Shown piece by piece: positions 43,015-52,121 of a stretch of DNA of 64,000 nt. Source of the DNA: an uncultured Prevotella sp. (GTDB lineage Bacteria; Bacteroidota; Bacteroidia; Bacteroidales; Bacteroidaceae); contig NZ_CAMJFM010000006.1 of NCBI RefSeq assembly GCF_946404925.1, positions 1 through 64,000 of the forward strand, written 5' to 3'. The notes below the pieces were generated by a model. It saw only the letters and a list, made by a program, of their open reading frames with translations, was not told the DNA's origin and searched no databases. The stretch's first letter is position 1. Every line of letters begins with the position of its first letter. The position numbers and the translations under genes were made by a program.

Positions 43015-44952
43015 TTATAGTGGTTTAGCAAAATTCTGTATGGTGTTTGATAGTGCGTTGGGGTTACCCATGTCGAACATCTTTCCACGCAATCTTACGC
43101 CTACCATGCCACTGCGCTTGCGAACAGCCTCGAGTGCTGATGTAAGCTCGATTTCTGTAACGTGGTCTCCATCAATCTCTTTCTGCATAATGTCCTCATG
43201 CAGTTGAGCGAATACTTCGGGCGTAAGCACATACTGGCCGAAAACACTATAATATTCCTTGTCGCCCTTCTTGTTGCGAACAGCCAGATACTCCTCGGCA
43301 TAGCTTGCTTTGGGCTTTTCAACCATCGATGTTACATTAAGGATCGTGTTATCCTTATCCTCCCACACACCATGCAGAATGCCATAACGGCTCACCTCGG
43401 CTAGTGGAATAGAATGTATGCTGACCATCAATCGGTTGTAACGCTCGTAGTCCTCAATCATCTGCAGAGCACATGGCTTGTTGGTGTCGCTGCGATATAA
43501 TGTGTCGCCTAACAGCAGCAAGACAGGTTCGTTTCCAACAAACTGGGCAGCCTGATATACTGCATGTCCGAATCCACGCTTTTCGCGCTGATATACATAG
43601 TGCAAACGCTTACCTATATCTAATATATGGTTCTCGTACTCCTGAGCCTCTGGATTCAGCTTGCGCAGATGTTCGTCGGATAATGGATGCTCAAAGAAGT
43701 CAGAATACTGATTACGCTCCTCTTCCGAACCCAATACCAAACAGATCTCTTCGATACCACTATTGATAAGCTCTTCCAGCAGTATCAGTATTACTGGGCG
43801 AACCATGCCATCTGGACATGGAATGGGGAAGAAATCCTTCTTGATGATGCGGGTGGCTGGGTACAATCGTGTTCCGAATCCAGCTACAGGTACGATGGCT
43901 TTACGTACGGTGTGAACTGGCTTCAATGTCAGCGTATAGGCTTTCATTCCCTGCGAGTTCAAGTAGTCGGCCACTTTCTGCTGCGATTCTTCATCGCGAG
44001 CCAGGAACTGTACAGAGCCGTCGCCATGCGAACCTACACCTTTTCCGCCCCAAACCAATGGCTGAATAACAGGATCCTTTAATACAGCATGGAGTTTAGG
44101 CGACCAGAGTGCCGATGACATGGGAGCTACCTTGGCATCGAAGTTTGCTTCGGCCTCGGTCATCAGTTTTCCAAGGTTTTCTACATCGCCACTGGCCATG
44201 TATTTAATAGCTCGCTCCACTATCTCTATGTTATCTTCGCCCAGCGCCTCGTGTTCTGCTCTTTCAGCATCGCTGTTGGGGAATGGGTATGCTTTGTTCA
44301 GGTCCGACAGAATCTTGATAGTATCCTTCTCTGCGCATAAGTCAGCAAACACCCAGTGTAGTGGTTTCTTAACGTTCAGCGAGCGCACCTCAATCTCATC
44401 ACCATCAAATGTCATGAGGTTTGGCTTTACACCGAATGCGCAAGCCTGGTCGAGGCGTCCGCAACGGCTACTGGTGCGCAACTCACCCAGATATGCGATA
44501 TTCATCTCGCCAAGGGTGTTAAGGTTGAGATTATACAGCTGATTGAATGCGCGAGCCACCAGCACACAGATGGCTGCTGATGATGACAGACCGCTCTTCA
44601 TGGGCAGGGTCATGTCGGTGATGCGAATACGCACGCCACCCACCTTATACCACTCAAGCATATACGATGCCACACCTGCGCAATAGCAGAAGAACGATCC
44701 GCTTTTAGCGATACGCTTCAGTTCTATTTCGTCCATTCTGCAGCTGAAATCCTGCCAAACACTTTCTATCTCGCCAGCACTGCTGTAGAGTTCAAATATG
44801 CTCGATTTCTCAACTTCTGCATAAATTCCCTGTTCAATACCTGTAACAATGGCAGCTCCGGGTTTGATGTCGGCGTTCATTGTTCGATAGTGGCCGGCCC
44901 AGTCAGTATGTTCGCCAAAAAGACATAGGCGACCTGGTACAAATAGCTTCAT
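43015..44952 (-). CDS. GHMP sugar kinase fused to a nucleotidyltransferase
   Basis: A 645-aa two-domain enzyme. Residues 1-340 form a GHMP kinase like galactokinase or glucuronokinase: PGRLCLFGEHTDWAG at 6-20, GLSSSAAICV near 120 and GGKGVGSHGDGSVQF near 303. Residues about 350-645 form a GalU-like sugar-1-phosphate nucleotidyltransferase: VPVAGFGTRLYPATRIIKK near 355, LLLGDTLYRS near 470 and MVEKPKASYAEEY near 530. Together they could turn a free sugar into its NDP-sugar in one protein, as Fkp does for fucose, but here with the kinase first. The sugar is not known. Confidence 0.85.
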   Translation of the reverse strand: MKLFVPGRLCLFGEHTDWAGHYRTMNADIKPGAAIVTGIEQGIYAEVEKSSIFELYSSAGEIESVWQDFSCRMDEIELKRIAKSGSFFCYCAGVASYMLEWYKVGGVRIRITDMTLPMKSGLSSSAAICVLVARAFNQLYNLNLNTLGEMNIAYLGELRTSSRCGRLDQACAFGVKPNLMTFDGDEIEVRSLNVKKPLHWVFADLCAEKDTIKILSDLNKAYPFPNSDAERAEHEALGEDNIEIVERAIKYMASGDVENLGKLMTEAEANFDAKVAPMSSALWSPKLHAVLKDPVIQPLVWGGKGVGSHGDGSVQFLARDEESQQKVADYLNSQGMKAYTLTLKPVHTVRKAIVPVAGFGTRLYPATRIIKKDFFPIPCPDGMVRPVILILLEELINSGIEEICLVLGSEEERNQYSDFFEHPLSDEHLRKLNPEAQEYENHILDIGKRLHYVYQREKRGFGHAVYQAAQFVGNEPVLLLLGDTLYRSDTNKPCALQMIEDYERYNRLMVSIHSIPLAEVSRYGILHGVWEDKDNTILNVTSMVEKPKASYAEEYLAVRNKKGDKEYYSVFGQYVLTPEVFAQLHEDIMQKEIDGDHVTEIELTSALEAVRKRSGMVGVRLRGKMFDMGNPNALSNTIQNFAKPL

Positions 44953-44982
44953 ATTTTTCCTTTTTTAGGTTATAATTTAGTG

Positions 44983-44990
44983 CAAAAGTA
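44983..44990 (-). promoter_or_regulatory. promoter -7 box of the kinase fusion gene
   Basis: Reverse strand TACTTTTG, 30 bases before the ATG. Confidence 0.5.
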
Positions 44991-45029
44991 ACAAAAAAAA
45001 TACAGATAGTAAACTTTTTGGTGATTTTT

Positions 45030-45061
45030 TTTGGTGATTTGGATAAAATTATCTATTTTTG
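45030..45061 (+). promoter_or_regulatory. ECF sigma factor gene promoter
   Basis: TTTG (45030-45033), 20 bases, TATTTTTG (45054-45061), followed by a 73-base leader. Confidence 0.7.
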
Positions 45062-45134
45062 CCCCAGATTATTAACAATTTAAAAATTATTGCCTATCGA
45101 AACAAGCTCTACTCAATTTTAAATTTTTGAGAAA

Positions 45135-45731
45135 ATGAGTACAATTAAAAGTATGTCCGACGAGCAGTTGGCACTTGCTTACATTGATGGCAATAACAAA
45201 GCATTCGACGAGTTACTTTCGCGTAATCAGGACAAGATTTTCACGTACATTATGTGTGTCGTGAAGAACGAAGACCTGGCTAACGATCTTTTTCAGGATA
45301 CCTTCCTGAAGGTGATTACTAAGCTTCAGAATCATCAGTATTCGGATACTGGTAAGTTCTATTTTTGGTTAACCCGTATAGCTCACAACATTATTATGGA
45401 CTACTATCGCAGTCTTAAGAACGACAAGGTGGTTGATGTTGCTGGCGAGAACGATCTCAGTAGAATCAAGTCGGCTGAAGTACTTGGTGATAATCGCGAA
45501 ACAGAAATCACCAAGGATCAGACGAATAAGGACCTGGTGTTCTTGATGGACCTTCTGCCAGAACAGCAGCGCAGCGTGGTTTATATGCGATACTTCCAGG
45601 ATCTCTCGTTCAAGGAGATTGCTGAAGAAACTAACGTCAGTATAAATACGTCATTAGGACGTATGCGCTACGCCCTAATGAATATGCGAAAGTTGTCGCG
45701 TCAGTACGATATTAATCTTGGTTTGGAGTAA
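45135..45731 (+). CDS. ECF-type RNA polymerase sigma factor
   Basis: A 198-aa sigma-70-family factor with only regions 2 and 4. Region 2 spans about 20-90 (LSRNQDKIFTYIM; DLFQDTFLKVITKLQ; FYFWLTRIAHNIIMDYYR) and region 4 about 135-185 (LLPEQQRSVVYMRYFQDLSF, then the helix-turn-helix FKEIAEETNVSINTSLGRMR). No anti-sigma gene is adjacent; the next gene is convergent rpe, 2 bases away. It appears to be a stand-alone ECF factor of the Bacteroidetes type. Confidence 0.93.
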   Translation: MSTIKSMSDEQLALAYIDGNNKAFDELLSRNQDKIFTYIMCVVKNEDLANDLFQDTFLKVITKLQNHQYSDTGKFYFWLTRIAHNIIMDYYRSLKNDKVVDVAGENDLSRIKSAEVLGDNRETEITKDQTNKDLVFLMDLLPEQQRSVVYMRYFQDLSFKEIAEETNVSINTSLGRMRYALMNMRKLSRQYDINLGLE

Positions 45732-45733
45732 GC

Positions 45734-46381
45734 TTACAGTGCTCTGAGCGAGCGTATTACTCCTTCGGGATCTTTTGCTCCGAATACGTAGCTGCCACTC
45801 ACAAGCACGTCAACTCCGGCTTCTACCAGTCGTGGAGCTGTCTCACCCTGTACTCCGCCATCTACTTCGATAAGTGTCTTGCAGCCTTTCTCGTTTATCA
45901 TCTGGCGCAGACGCTTCACTTTGTCGATGGTGTTCTCAATAAACTTCTGACCTCCAAAGCCTGGGTTTACACTCATCAGCAGTACCATCTCCACATCGCC
46001 TATGATGTCTTCAAGCACGCTTACTGGTGTTGATGGGTTCAGTGTTACACCGGCTTTCATGCCAGCCTGATGAATCTCCTGTATGGTGCGATGCAGGTGT
46101 ACGCATGCCTCGTAGTGTACATTCATCATCATAGCACCAAGCTTGGCGGTCTGTGCTATGTAGCGCTCGGGGTGCTCAATCATATAGTGCACATCCAGAG
46201 GCTTTGTGCAAGCCTTGGCCACAGCTTCGAGCACTGGGAATCCGAATGAAATGTTTGGGACGAACGATCCGTCCATTACGTCGAGGTGAAGCCAGTCGGC
46301 CTCACTGTGATTAATCATGTTGATGTCGCGATCGAGATGCAAGAAGTCGGCGGCGAGCAATGATGGTGATACTAATGCCAT
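45734..46381 (-). CDS. rpe: ribulose-phosphate 3-epimerase
   Basis: A 215-aa TIM-barrel enzyme of the pentose phosphate pathway. PSLLAADF at 6-13 and LHLDVMDGSFVPNISFG at 32-48 carry metal ligands, VNPGFGGQKF near 140 and EVDGGV near 173 the catalytic Asp. Last gene of a leftward run. Confidence 0.97.
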   Translation of the reverse strand: MALVSPSLLAADFLHLDRDINMINHSEADWLHLDVMDGSFVPNISFGFPVLEAVAKACTKPLDVHYMIEHPERYIAQTAKLGAMMMNVHYEACVHLHRTIQEIHQAGMKAGVTLNPSTPVSVLEDIIGDVEMVLLMSVNPGFGGQKFIENTIDKVKRLRQMINEKGCKTLIEVDGGVQGETAPRLVEAGVDVLVSGSYVFGAKDPEGVIRSLRAL

Positions 46382-46391
46382 AATCCTTAAG

Positions 46392-46529
46392 TTAGTTCAG
46401 GTTCGACTTTTCGCTGCAGTTACTACGATAGGTGTAAGCTACGAGTCGGATGATATCAAGCGTTTCCTTTCGTGGCTTGAATGTCTTCTCGCTTAACATG
46501 ATGTCTTCTTCTTGAGTAAAAAGCTTCAT
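46392..46529 (-). CDS. 45-aa conserved-looking small protein
   Basis: Starts MKLFTQEEDIMLSEKTFKP and continues with PRKETLDIIRLVAYTYR. It fits exactly between fmt and rpe, ending 10 bases before the rpe ATG. The pattern (F-x-P-R-x-E-T-L-x-x-I-x-x-x-A-x-x-Y) resembles small Bacteroidales proteins I have seen before, but no function is known to me. Confidence 0.6.
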   Translation of the reverse strand: MKLFTQEEDIMLSEKTFKPRKETLDIIRLVAYTYRSNCSEKSNLN

Positions 46530-46577
46530 AGGCAATCCGTTTTTTTGTTTATCCTATTATAGTAACGCAGTATTACC

Positions 46578-47552
46578 TTATTTTATTATATAGTTCTCAA
46601 AATTTTTAATACCGTTCATGAAGTCGCGGCCGTTCATGCGTTTCTTTCCGGCCAGCTGCAGTTCTTCTATCATCAGCAACTCATCGGCGGTGCTGATGCA
46701 TGGCTTGCGCTCGATGATGGCTGTTGAGCCTAATGCGCCGGCTTTCTGCGATGTACGCTTGGTTTTGAATATCTTCAGTACGGTTTCTTTTCCGTCGGGC
46801 GATACCAGCGTGGTCCATGCACCTGGATATGGTGACAGACCGCGAATGAAGTCGTACACCTTCTTGGCTGGCTGATTCCAGTTTATCTGGCATGTCTCCT
46901 TGAAAATCTTCGGTGCAGCGTGCAGTTCTTGTCCGGCAGTCATCAGGTTCTCCTGTGGAATGCTTTCGGGCTTTCCGTCGGCAGCGATGATGCGATCGAG
47001 TGTTTCCAAGCAGATTTCAGCACCCAGATGCATCAATCCGTCGTAAACGTATTCTATATCGGCCTCTTCGGGTATGTCGAATGGTTTTTGCATGATGATG
47101 CGGCCGGTATCGATGTCGTGGTCTAAGAAGAATGTTGTTACGCCAGTCTGAGTCTCGCCGTGAATTACAGCCCAATTGATGGGGGCGGCACCGCGATACT
47201 GTGGTAGCAATGCTGCGTGGACATTAAAGGTGCCATATTCTGGCATGTCCCATACCACTTCGGGTAGCATGCGGAAAGCTACAACTACTTGCAGATTGGC
47301 ATTGTAGCTGCGCAGTTGTTCTACAAACTCGGGGTCTTTCATCTTTACTGGCTGCAACACGGGCAGATTGTGCTCGAGTGCATATTTCTTGACCTCCGAT
47401 GGCTGCATCTCCGTCTGATGTCGGCCCACGGGTTTGTCTGGCTGAGTTACTACAGCCACTACATTATAATTGTTCTCTACCAGCGCCTGCAGTGTAGGTA
47501 CTGCAAACTCCGGAGTTCCCATAAATACTATACGTAAGTCTTTCTTTTCCAT
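46578..47552 (-). CDS. fmt: methionyl-tRNA formyltransferase
   Basis: A 324-aa enzyme that formylates initiator Met-tRNA. The N-terminal domain has MGTPEFAVPTLQAL at 11-24, the formyl-transfer site FNVHAALLPQYRGAAPINWA near 108-128 and HDIDTGRII near 143. It follows clc by 13 bases. Confidence 0.96.
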   Translation of the reverse strand: MEKKDLRIVFMGTPEFAVPTLQALVENNYNVVAVVTQPDKPVGRHQTEMQPSEVKKYALEHNLPVLQPVKMKDPEFVEQLRSYNANLQVVVAFRMLPEVVWDMPEYGTFNVHAALLPQYRGAAPINWAVIHGETQTGVTTFFLDHDIDTGRIIMQKPFDIPEEADIEYVYDGLMHLGAEICLETLDRIIAADGKPESIPQENLMTAGQELHAAPKIFKETCQINWNQPAKKVYDFIRGLSPYPGAWTTLVSPDGKETVLKIFKTKRTSQKAGALGSTAIIERKPCISTADELLMIEELQLAGKKRMNGRDFMNGIKNFENYIIK

Positions 47553-47565
47553 CTACTATTTTTTT

Positions 47566-49371
47566 TTAATCCTCTGACATGTCAGCTACCATTTTTCTAT
47601 ACATGGTGTAAATGCGTTGGCGCGAGATGTAACCTTTCAGGCGGTTTTCGGTATCCAATACTGGAAGCCAGTTTGCGCCGGTACGGTCGAATGCTCGCAT
47701 CACTTGTCGCATAGGCATGCCGTCGTTCAGTATCGCCTTAGGATCTGTCATCAGCTGCGATGCCTTGAAGTGGTGATATAGCTCTATTCTGAATACCACG
47801 TTTCTAATCTTCAAAATGTCAATCTCGCCAAGCAGTTTTCCGCCGGCATCCAGCACTGGCAGCACGGTAGAGTGGCTTCGGCTGATTTTCTGAACAATCT
47901 GATATAGTTCCATATCGGGGTCTACATTCAGATAGTCGCGCTCAATCACCGAGTCGAGGTTCATCAGCGTCAGCACAGCGTGGTCGGTGTGGTGAGTCAA
48001 CAGTTTTCCTTGCTTGGCCAGTCGCGATCCGTATATGCTGTGAGGCTCGAAAATGCTGATGGTCATATAGGCACACACGCTTACAATCATCAGCGGCATA
48101 AACATCGAGTATCCGCCTGTAAGCTCTGCTATCAGGAATATTCCGGTTAGTGGAGCATGCATCACGCCCGACATTACGCCTGCCATTCCCAGCAGCGCAA
48201 AGTTCTTTTCGGGTACAAATACACCTATCTCATTGATATTCCACAGGCGCGAGAACAGGAATCCTGTAAAACAGCCTATGAACAGCGATGGTGCGAATGT
48301 TCCACCGCAACCGCCTCCGCCGTTGGTGGCCGATGTGGCTACCACCTTGGTAAGCAGTACCATGGCGATATATGGCAGCAATAGTGACCCTTGGCCAGAG
48401 AACAGCGAGTTGTTAAGTATCTTGTCCCAATCGGCGTTTGTTTGTCCGTTAAGCAATAGGTTGATGCTGCTGTAACCCTCGCCATAGAGCGCAGGAAACA
48501 GGAAGATAAGCAAGCTAAGCATTGTTCCACCGATGGCAAGCTTTGTGTATGGCTTGTCCTTGAATTTTGCAAAGATGTCTTCGCAGAAACCCATCATACG
48601 GATAAAGTAGAGCGATACGAGTCCGCATGCTATTCCGAGACAGATGCAGGCTGGTATACGTTGAACTGACCACTCGCTGTCCAGATGGAATGTAAACAGG
48701 TTCGCATCGCCACGGAATATGTAGGTGAATACAGTAGCCGTTACGCACGACACCAGGATTGGTAGCAACGACGACATGGTCATATCAATCATCAGCACCT
48801 CGAGCGTAAACACCAGTCCGGCTATTGGGGCCTTAAAGATACCTGCTATGGCACCTGCAGCACCGCATCCTACCAGTGTCATCAGCATCTTTCGGTCGAG
48901 GTGGAACAACTGACCGAGATTCGATCCGATGGCCGAACCTGTGAGCACGATAGGTGCCTCGGCTCCTACTGATCCTCCAAAGCCGATGGTGATGGCTGAT
49001 GCTATCACGCTCGACCAGCAGTTGTGCGATTTCAGTCGCGACTTGTTCGACGAGATGGCGAATAGGATACGGGTGATACCGTGTGAGATGTTGTCTTTTA
49101 CGATATAGCGAACGAAGAGCGATGTAAGATAGATTCCCACTACGGGATATACCAGATACAGCCAGTTAGCGTGCGACTGCTCGAAGCTGCTGGTAAGCAA
49201 CTGTACTATCTGGTTGATTATCCAGTGTAGCACAAAGGCTGCCACAGCGGCAAAGAATCCCACAAGCAGTGCGAGGATGATCATAAACATCCTCTCGCTT
49301 ATGTGCTCCACTCGCCAGTCGTGCAAGCGTTTCAGCCACTCCGGTCTTCTATCTGTTACTGTTGTCTCCAT
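47566..49371 (-). CDS. ClC-family chloride channel/antiporter with CBS domains
   Basis: A 601-aa membrane protein with about 11 spans, then two CBS domains (about 465-600). Ion-path motifs are visible: GGSVGAEAPIVLTGSAIGSN near 130 with the gating Glu, and NGGGGCGGTFAPSLFIGC near 350. I chose the ATG at 49371; a GTG-started extension of 6 residues would lie in the flanking inverted repeat. Confidence 0.93.
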   Translation of the reverse strand: METTVTDRRPEWLKRLHDWRVEHISERMFMIILALLVGFFAAVAAFVLHWIINQIVQLLTSSFEQSHANWLYLVYPVVGIYLTSLFVRYIVKDNISHGITRILFAISSNKSRLKSHNCWSSVIASAITIGFGGSVGAEAPIVLTGSAIGSNLGQLFHLDRKMLMTLVGCGAAGAIAGIFKAPIAGLVFTLEVLMIDMTMSSLLPILVSCVTATVFTYIFRGDANLFTFHLDSEWSVQRIPACICLGIACGLVSLYFIRMMGFCEDIFAKFKDKPYTKLAIGGTMLSLLIFLFPALYGEGYSSINLLLNGQTNADWDKILNNSLFSGQGSLLLPYIAMVLLTKVVATSATNGGGGCGGTFAPSLFIGCFTGFLFSRLWNINEIGVFVPEKNFALLGMAGVMSGVMHAPLTGIFLIAELTGGYSMFMPLMIVSVCAYMTISIFEPHSIYGSRLAKQGKLLTHHTDHAVLTLMNLDSVIERDYLNVDPDMELYQIVQKISRSHSTVLPVLDAGGKLLGEIDILKIRNVVFRIELYHHFKASQLMTDPKAILNDGMPMRQVMRAFDRTGANWLPVLDTENRLKGYISRQRIYTMYRKMVADMSED

Positions 49372-49384
49372 TCTTTTTTTTCTT

Positions 49385-49449
49385 GGCACGAATTACGCGA
49401 ATTTCACGAATTTATTATTATTTCGCGTTAATTCGTGTTAATCCGTGCC
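49385..49449. repeat. 9-base-period inverted repeat (CACGAATT type)
   Basis: The left arm GGCACGAATT plus two CGAATT units at 9-base spacing and the right arm (CGCGTTAATTCG through CCGTGCC) are nearly complementary. It lies between sua5 and clc in a same-strand run. Confidence 0.9.
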
Positions 49450-49456
49450 TAATTTT

Positions 49457-50041
49457 TTATTTTCTGATAACTGTTACTTCGCCGTTTTCTTTTAGTTTGA
49501 TGATGCTTGAGGGTGTGTGGGGCTTATGTTCCTGACGGCGGCTCCAGCACACGTAGTCTACGGCTTCCAGTATGCGTGGGTCGATGTCGCAGTAGTTCTG
49601 CGCGGCAGGCTCACCACTGATGTTGGCCGATGTTGATACGATGGCCTTCTGGAAACGGAAACACAACTCCTTCGAGAATGGCTCGTTGGTGATACGGATG
49701 CCCAGACTGCCATCCTCGGCAATCAGGTTTGGTGCCAGATTGATAGCACCATCCAGAATCAGCGTTGTTGGCTTTGCATCTTCGGCCTCTTTCAAGCTGT
49801 CGATGAGCTGCCAAGCCACGTCGGGCACGTTACGGAAGTATCGCTGCATACGCGCATCCGAGTCGACCAAGCAGATAAGTGCTTTCGAATCCTCGCGCTG
49901 TTTAATCTCGTACACGCGCTTCACAGCCTCGGCGTTTGTTGCATCGCATCCGATACCCCAAACGGTGTCGGTAGGGTAGAGTATCACGCCGCCCTTACGC
50001 ATACACTCAACAGCATTCTTAATATCGTCTTCTTTACGCAT
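49457..50041 (-). CDS. L-threonylcarbamoyladenylate synthase (Sua5/YciO/YrdC family)
   Basis: A 194-aa enzyme of the YrdC domain type, which makes the threonylcarbamoyl-AMP used for tRNA t6A. GGVILYPTDTVWGIGCDATN at 17-36 and the KQREDSKALICLVDS segment carry the Lys/Arg substrate ligands; STSANISGEPA is near 135. It lacks the Sua5 C-terminal domain. Confidence 0.9.
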   Translation of the reverse strand: MRKEDDIKNAVECMRKGGVILYPTDTVWGIGCDATNAEAVKRVYEIKQREDSKALICLVDSDARMQRYFRNVPDVAWQLIDSLKEAEDAKPTTLILDGAINLAPNLIAEDGSLGIRITNEPFSKELCFRFQKAIVSTSANISGEPAAQNYCDIDPRILEAVDYVCWSRRQEHKPHTPSSIIKLKENGEVTVIRK

Positions 50042-50046
50042 TCGCT

Positions 50047-50067
50047 AAATGATAAATGATGAATGAT
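50047..50067 (-). repeat. heptamer repeat between prfC and the YrdC gene
   Basis: Three 7-base units (reverse strand ATCATTT/ATCATTC type) fill most of the 30-base gap between the prfC stop and the next ATG. Confidence 0.75.
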
Positions 50068-50071
50068 AAAT

Positions 50072-51661
50072 TTAAAACTCTGATGTAAAGTGGAACTTAA
50101 TTTTTTCGAAATCCTGCTGCGCCATGCTCAGCACGTAGCCGCTGTCGGCCAGGAATACATCGCGGCCTTCCTTGTCCTTGGCCATATACTGATACTTGCG
50201 CTTCTTAAAGTTTTCCAGCTCTTGTGGATCGTCGCTCTCAATCCAGCATGCCTTGTACAGATGTACGGGCTCCCAACGACACTTGGCGTTGTACTCGTTC
50301 TCCAAGCGATACTGAATCACCTCGAACTGCAGCTGACCTACGGTTCCGATAATCTTGCGGTTGTTGAACTGGTTTACAAACAGCTGAGCCACACCTTCGT
50401 CCATCAGCTGATCGATACCCTTCTGCAGCTGCTTGGCCTTCATGGGGTCGTCGTTCTCGATATACTTGAACAGCTCTGGCGAGAACGATGGCAGTCCGCG
50501 GAAGTGCAACTTCTCGCCTTCGGTCAGTGTGTCGCCAATCTTAAACATGCCGCCTGTATCGGGCAGTCCTACGATGTCGCCTGGCCAAGCCTCGTCGATG
50601 GTGCTCTTACGCTGCGCCATGAACTGCGTGGGGCTAGAGAATCGCAACGTCTTACCCTGGCGCACGTGCAGATAAGGCTGATTGCGCACGAACTTACCGC
50701 TGCACACCTTACAGAAGGCGATACACGAGCGGTGGTTGGGGTCGATATTGGCGGTAATCTTAAAGATAAATCCTGTGAATTTTGGCTCTTCGGGCTGCAC
50801 ATCGCGCTCTTCGGCCTTGGTGGGGCGGGGCGATGGTGCTATCTGTACAAAGCAGTTCAGCAGCTCCTGTACACCAAAGTTGTTCAAGGCCGAACCGAAG
50901 AATACTGGTGCTACCTCGGCCTCGCGATAGGTCTCTACGTCGAACTCCGGATATACACCGTCTACCAGCTCCAAGTCCTCGCGCAGCTTGGCGGCGTTTT
51001 CTTCGCCTACGCGCTTGTCAAGCTCTTCGCTGTCGATGTCTACCTCAACCTTGTCGGTCACGCGCTGCTTGTCGGGGGTAAACAGGTCGAGCTTCTGCTC
51101 GTAGATGTTGTACACACCCTTGAACTTTGCGCCCTGATTGATAGGCCAGCTCAGCGGACGAACCTTAATCTCCAGTTCCTGCTCCAGTTCGTCGAGCAGA
51201 TCAAACGGATCGCGGCCTTCGCGGTCCATCTTATTGATGAATATGATAACCGGTGTCTTGCGCATGCGGCATACGGTCATCAGTTTTCTTGTCTGAGTCT
51301 CAACACCTTTGGCTCCGTCGACCACGATGATTGCTGAGTCAACGGCGGTGAGTGTGCGGAAGGTATCTTCAGCGAAGTCCTGGTGACCTGGTGTGTCCAG
51401 AATGTTCACCTTGTATTCTATGTCTGAGCCTTCGGGAGTATAATCAAACTCCATCACCGATGTCGACACCGAGATACCACGTTGTTTCTCAATGTCCATC
51501 CAGTCGCTGGTGGCGGTCTTTTTAATCTTGTTGTTCTTTACGGCTCCAGCCACCTGTATCTGTCCGCCGAAGAGCAGAAATTTCTCTGTCAGCGTAGTTT
51601 TACCCGCATCCGGGTGCGATATAATCGCAAATGTCCTTCTTCTTTCTATCTCCTGATTCAT
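50072..51661 (-). CDS. prfC: peptide chain release factor 3
   Basis: A 529-aa translational GTPase that recycles RF1/RF2. G1 is [13 protein letters not shown] at 16-28, followed by the RF3-specific [15 protein letters not shown]2 near [12 protein letters not shown]3 [12 protein letters not shown] near 90 and G4 [10 protein letters not shown] near 143. Length is as expected. Confidence 0.97.
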   Translation of the reverse strand: MNQEIERRRTFAIISHPDAGKTTLTEKFLLFGGQIQVAGAVKNNKIKKTATSDWMDIEKQRGISVSTSVMEFDYTPEGSDIEYKVNILDTPGHQDFAEDTFRTLTAVDSAIIVVDGAKGVETQTRKLMTVCRMRKTPVIIFINKMDREGRDPFDLLDELEQELEIKVRPLSWPINQGAKFKGVYNIYEQKLDLFTPDKQRVTDKVEVDIDSEELDKRVGEENAAKLREDLELVDGVYPEFDVETYREAEVAPVFFGSALNNFGVQELLNCFVQIAPSPRPTKAEERDVQPEEPKFTGFIFKITANIDPNHRSCIAFCKVCSGKFVRNQPYLHVRQGKTLRFSSPTQFMAQRKSTIDEAWPGDIVGLPDTGGMFKIGDTLTEGEKLHFRGLPSFSPELFKYIENDDPMKAKQLQKGIDQLMDEGVAQLFVNQFNNRKIIGTVGQLQFEVIQYRLENEYNAKCRWEPVHLYKACWIESDDPQELENFKKRKYQYMAKDKEGRDVFLADSGYVLSMAQQDFEKIKFHFTSEF

Positions 51662-51675
51662 ATTTTCTTTAATTT

Positions 51676-51707
51676 GGCACGAATTACGCGAATTAACACG
51701 AATTTAT
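51676..51707. repeat. left arm of a split inverted repeat enclosing the GxxExxY gene
   Basis: GGCACGAATT followed by two further CGAATT-type units. Its complementary arm is not adjacent but lies 380 bases away at 52088-52116, beyond the GxxExxY gene. The 3' end of that gene runs into this arm. Confidence 0.85.
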
Positions 51708-52087
51708 TTATATTTGTGCCCTTTTGTAAATAACTTCCTTTTTACTTTTAAGGAATGCCCAAAATTAAGAAGCAATCCTATTTCTTTATGGCAAGCTACT
51801 AAATAATTTACCAACTGCCATTCGTGCTCTGGTCTTAAATCTACAACTGCCTTCAATTCTACTATTACTTGATCCTCTACAATCATATCAGGAATGTAGT
51901 GACCTACAACATCGCCTTTATAATATACATCTATTGGTTTTTGACATTCACACTTCATTCCACGTTTTGTTAATTCCTTATACAAAGCATTACCATATAC
52001 CGCTTCTAGAAATCCATAGCCTAATTCTCTGTGAACCTCTTGAGCGGCACCGATAATCTTGCTTGTATATTCGTCTTCAAATAACAT
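51704..52087 (-). CDS. GxxExxY protein, PD-(D/E)XK nuclease-like
   Basis: A 127-aa protein with the name-giving motif GFLEAVY at 25-31 and a PD-(D/E)XK-like core: IPDMIVEDQVIVELKAV at about 64-80 (PD, then E-x-K), so it should fold as a small nuclease-like protein (PDDEXK_3 type). Its biological role is not established. It occupies almost exactly the space between two complementary repeat arms, so it looks like cargo in the loop of a dispersed inverted repeat. Base composition is richer in A/T than in its neighbours prfC and rfbD. Confidence 0.88.
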   Translation of the reverse strand: MLFEDEYTSKIIGAAQEVHRELGYGFLEAVYGNALYKELTKRGMKCECQKPIDVYYKGDVVGHYIPDMIVEDQVIVELKAVVDLRPEHEWQLVNYLVACHKEIGLLLNFGHSLKVKRKLFTKGHKYK

Positions 52088-52116
52088 AATTCGTGTTAAT
52101 TCGTGAAATTCGTGCC
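52088..52116. repeat. right arm of the split inverted repeat enclosing the GxxExxY gene
   Basis: Three AATTCGTG-type units at 9-10-base spacing ending TTCGTGCC, complementary to the arm at 51676-51707. Confidence 0.85.
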
Positions 52117-52121
52117 TAAAA

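Noticed and set aside
47566..49389. GTG start for the ClC protein at 49389
   Set aside because: It would place the first codons inside an inverted repeat; the ATG at 49371 gives a normal N terminus.
50090..51337. A 415-codon open frame on the plus strand
   Set aside because: It is antisense to prfC, whose protein is complete and well conserved.
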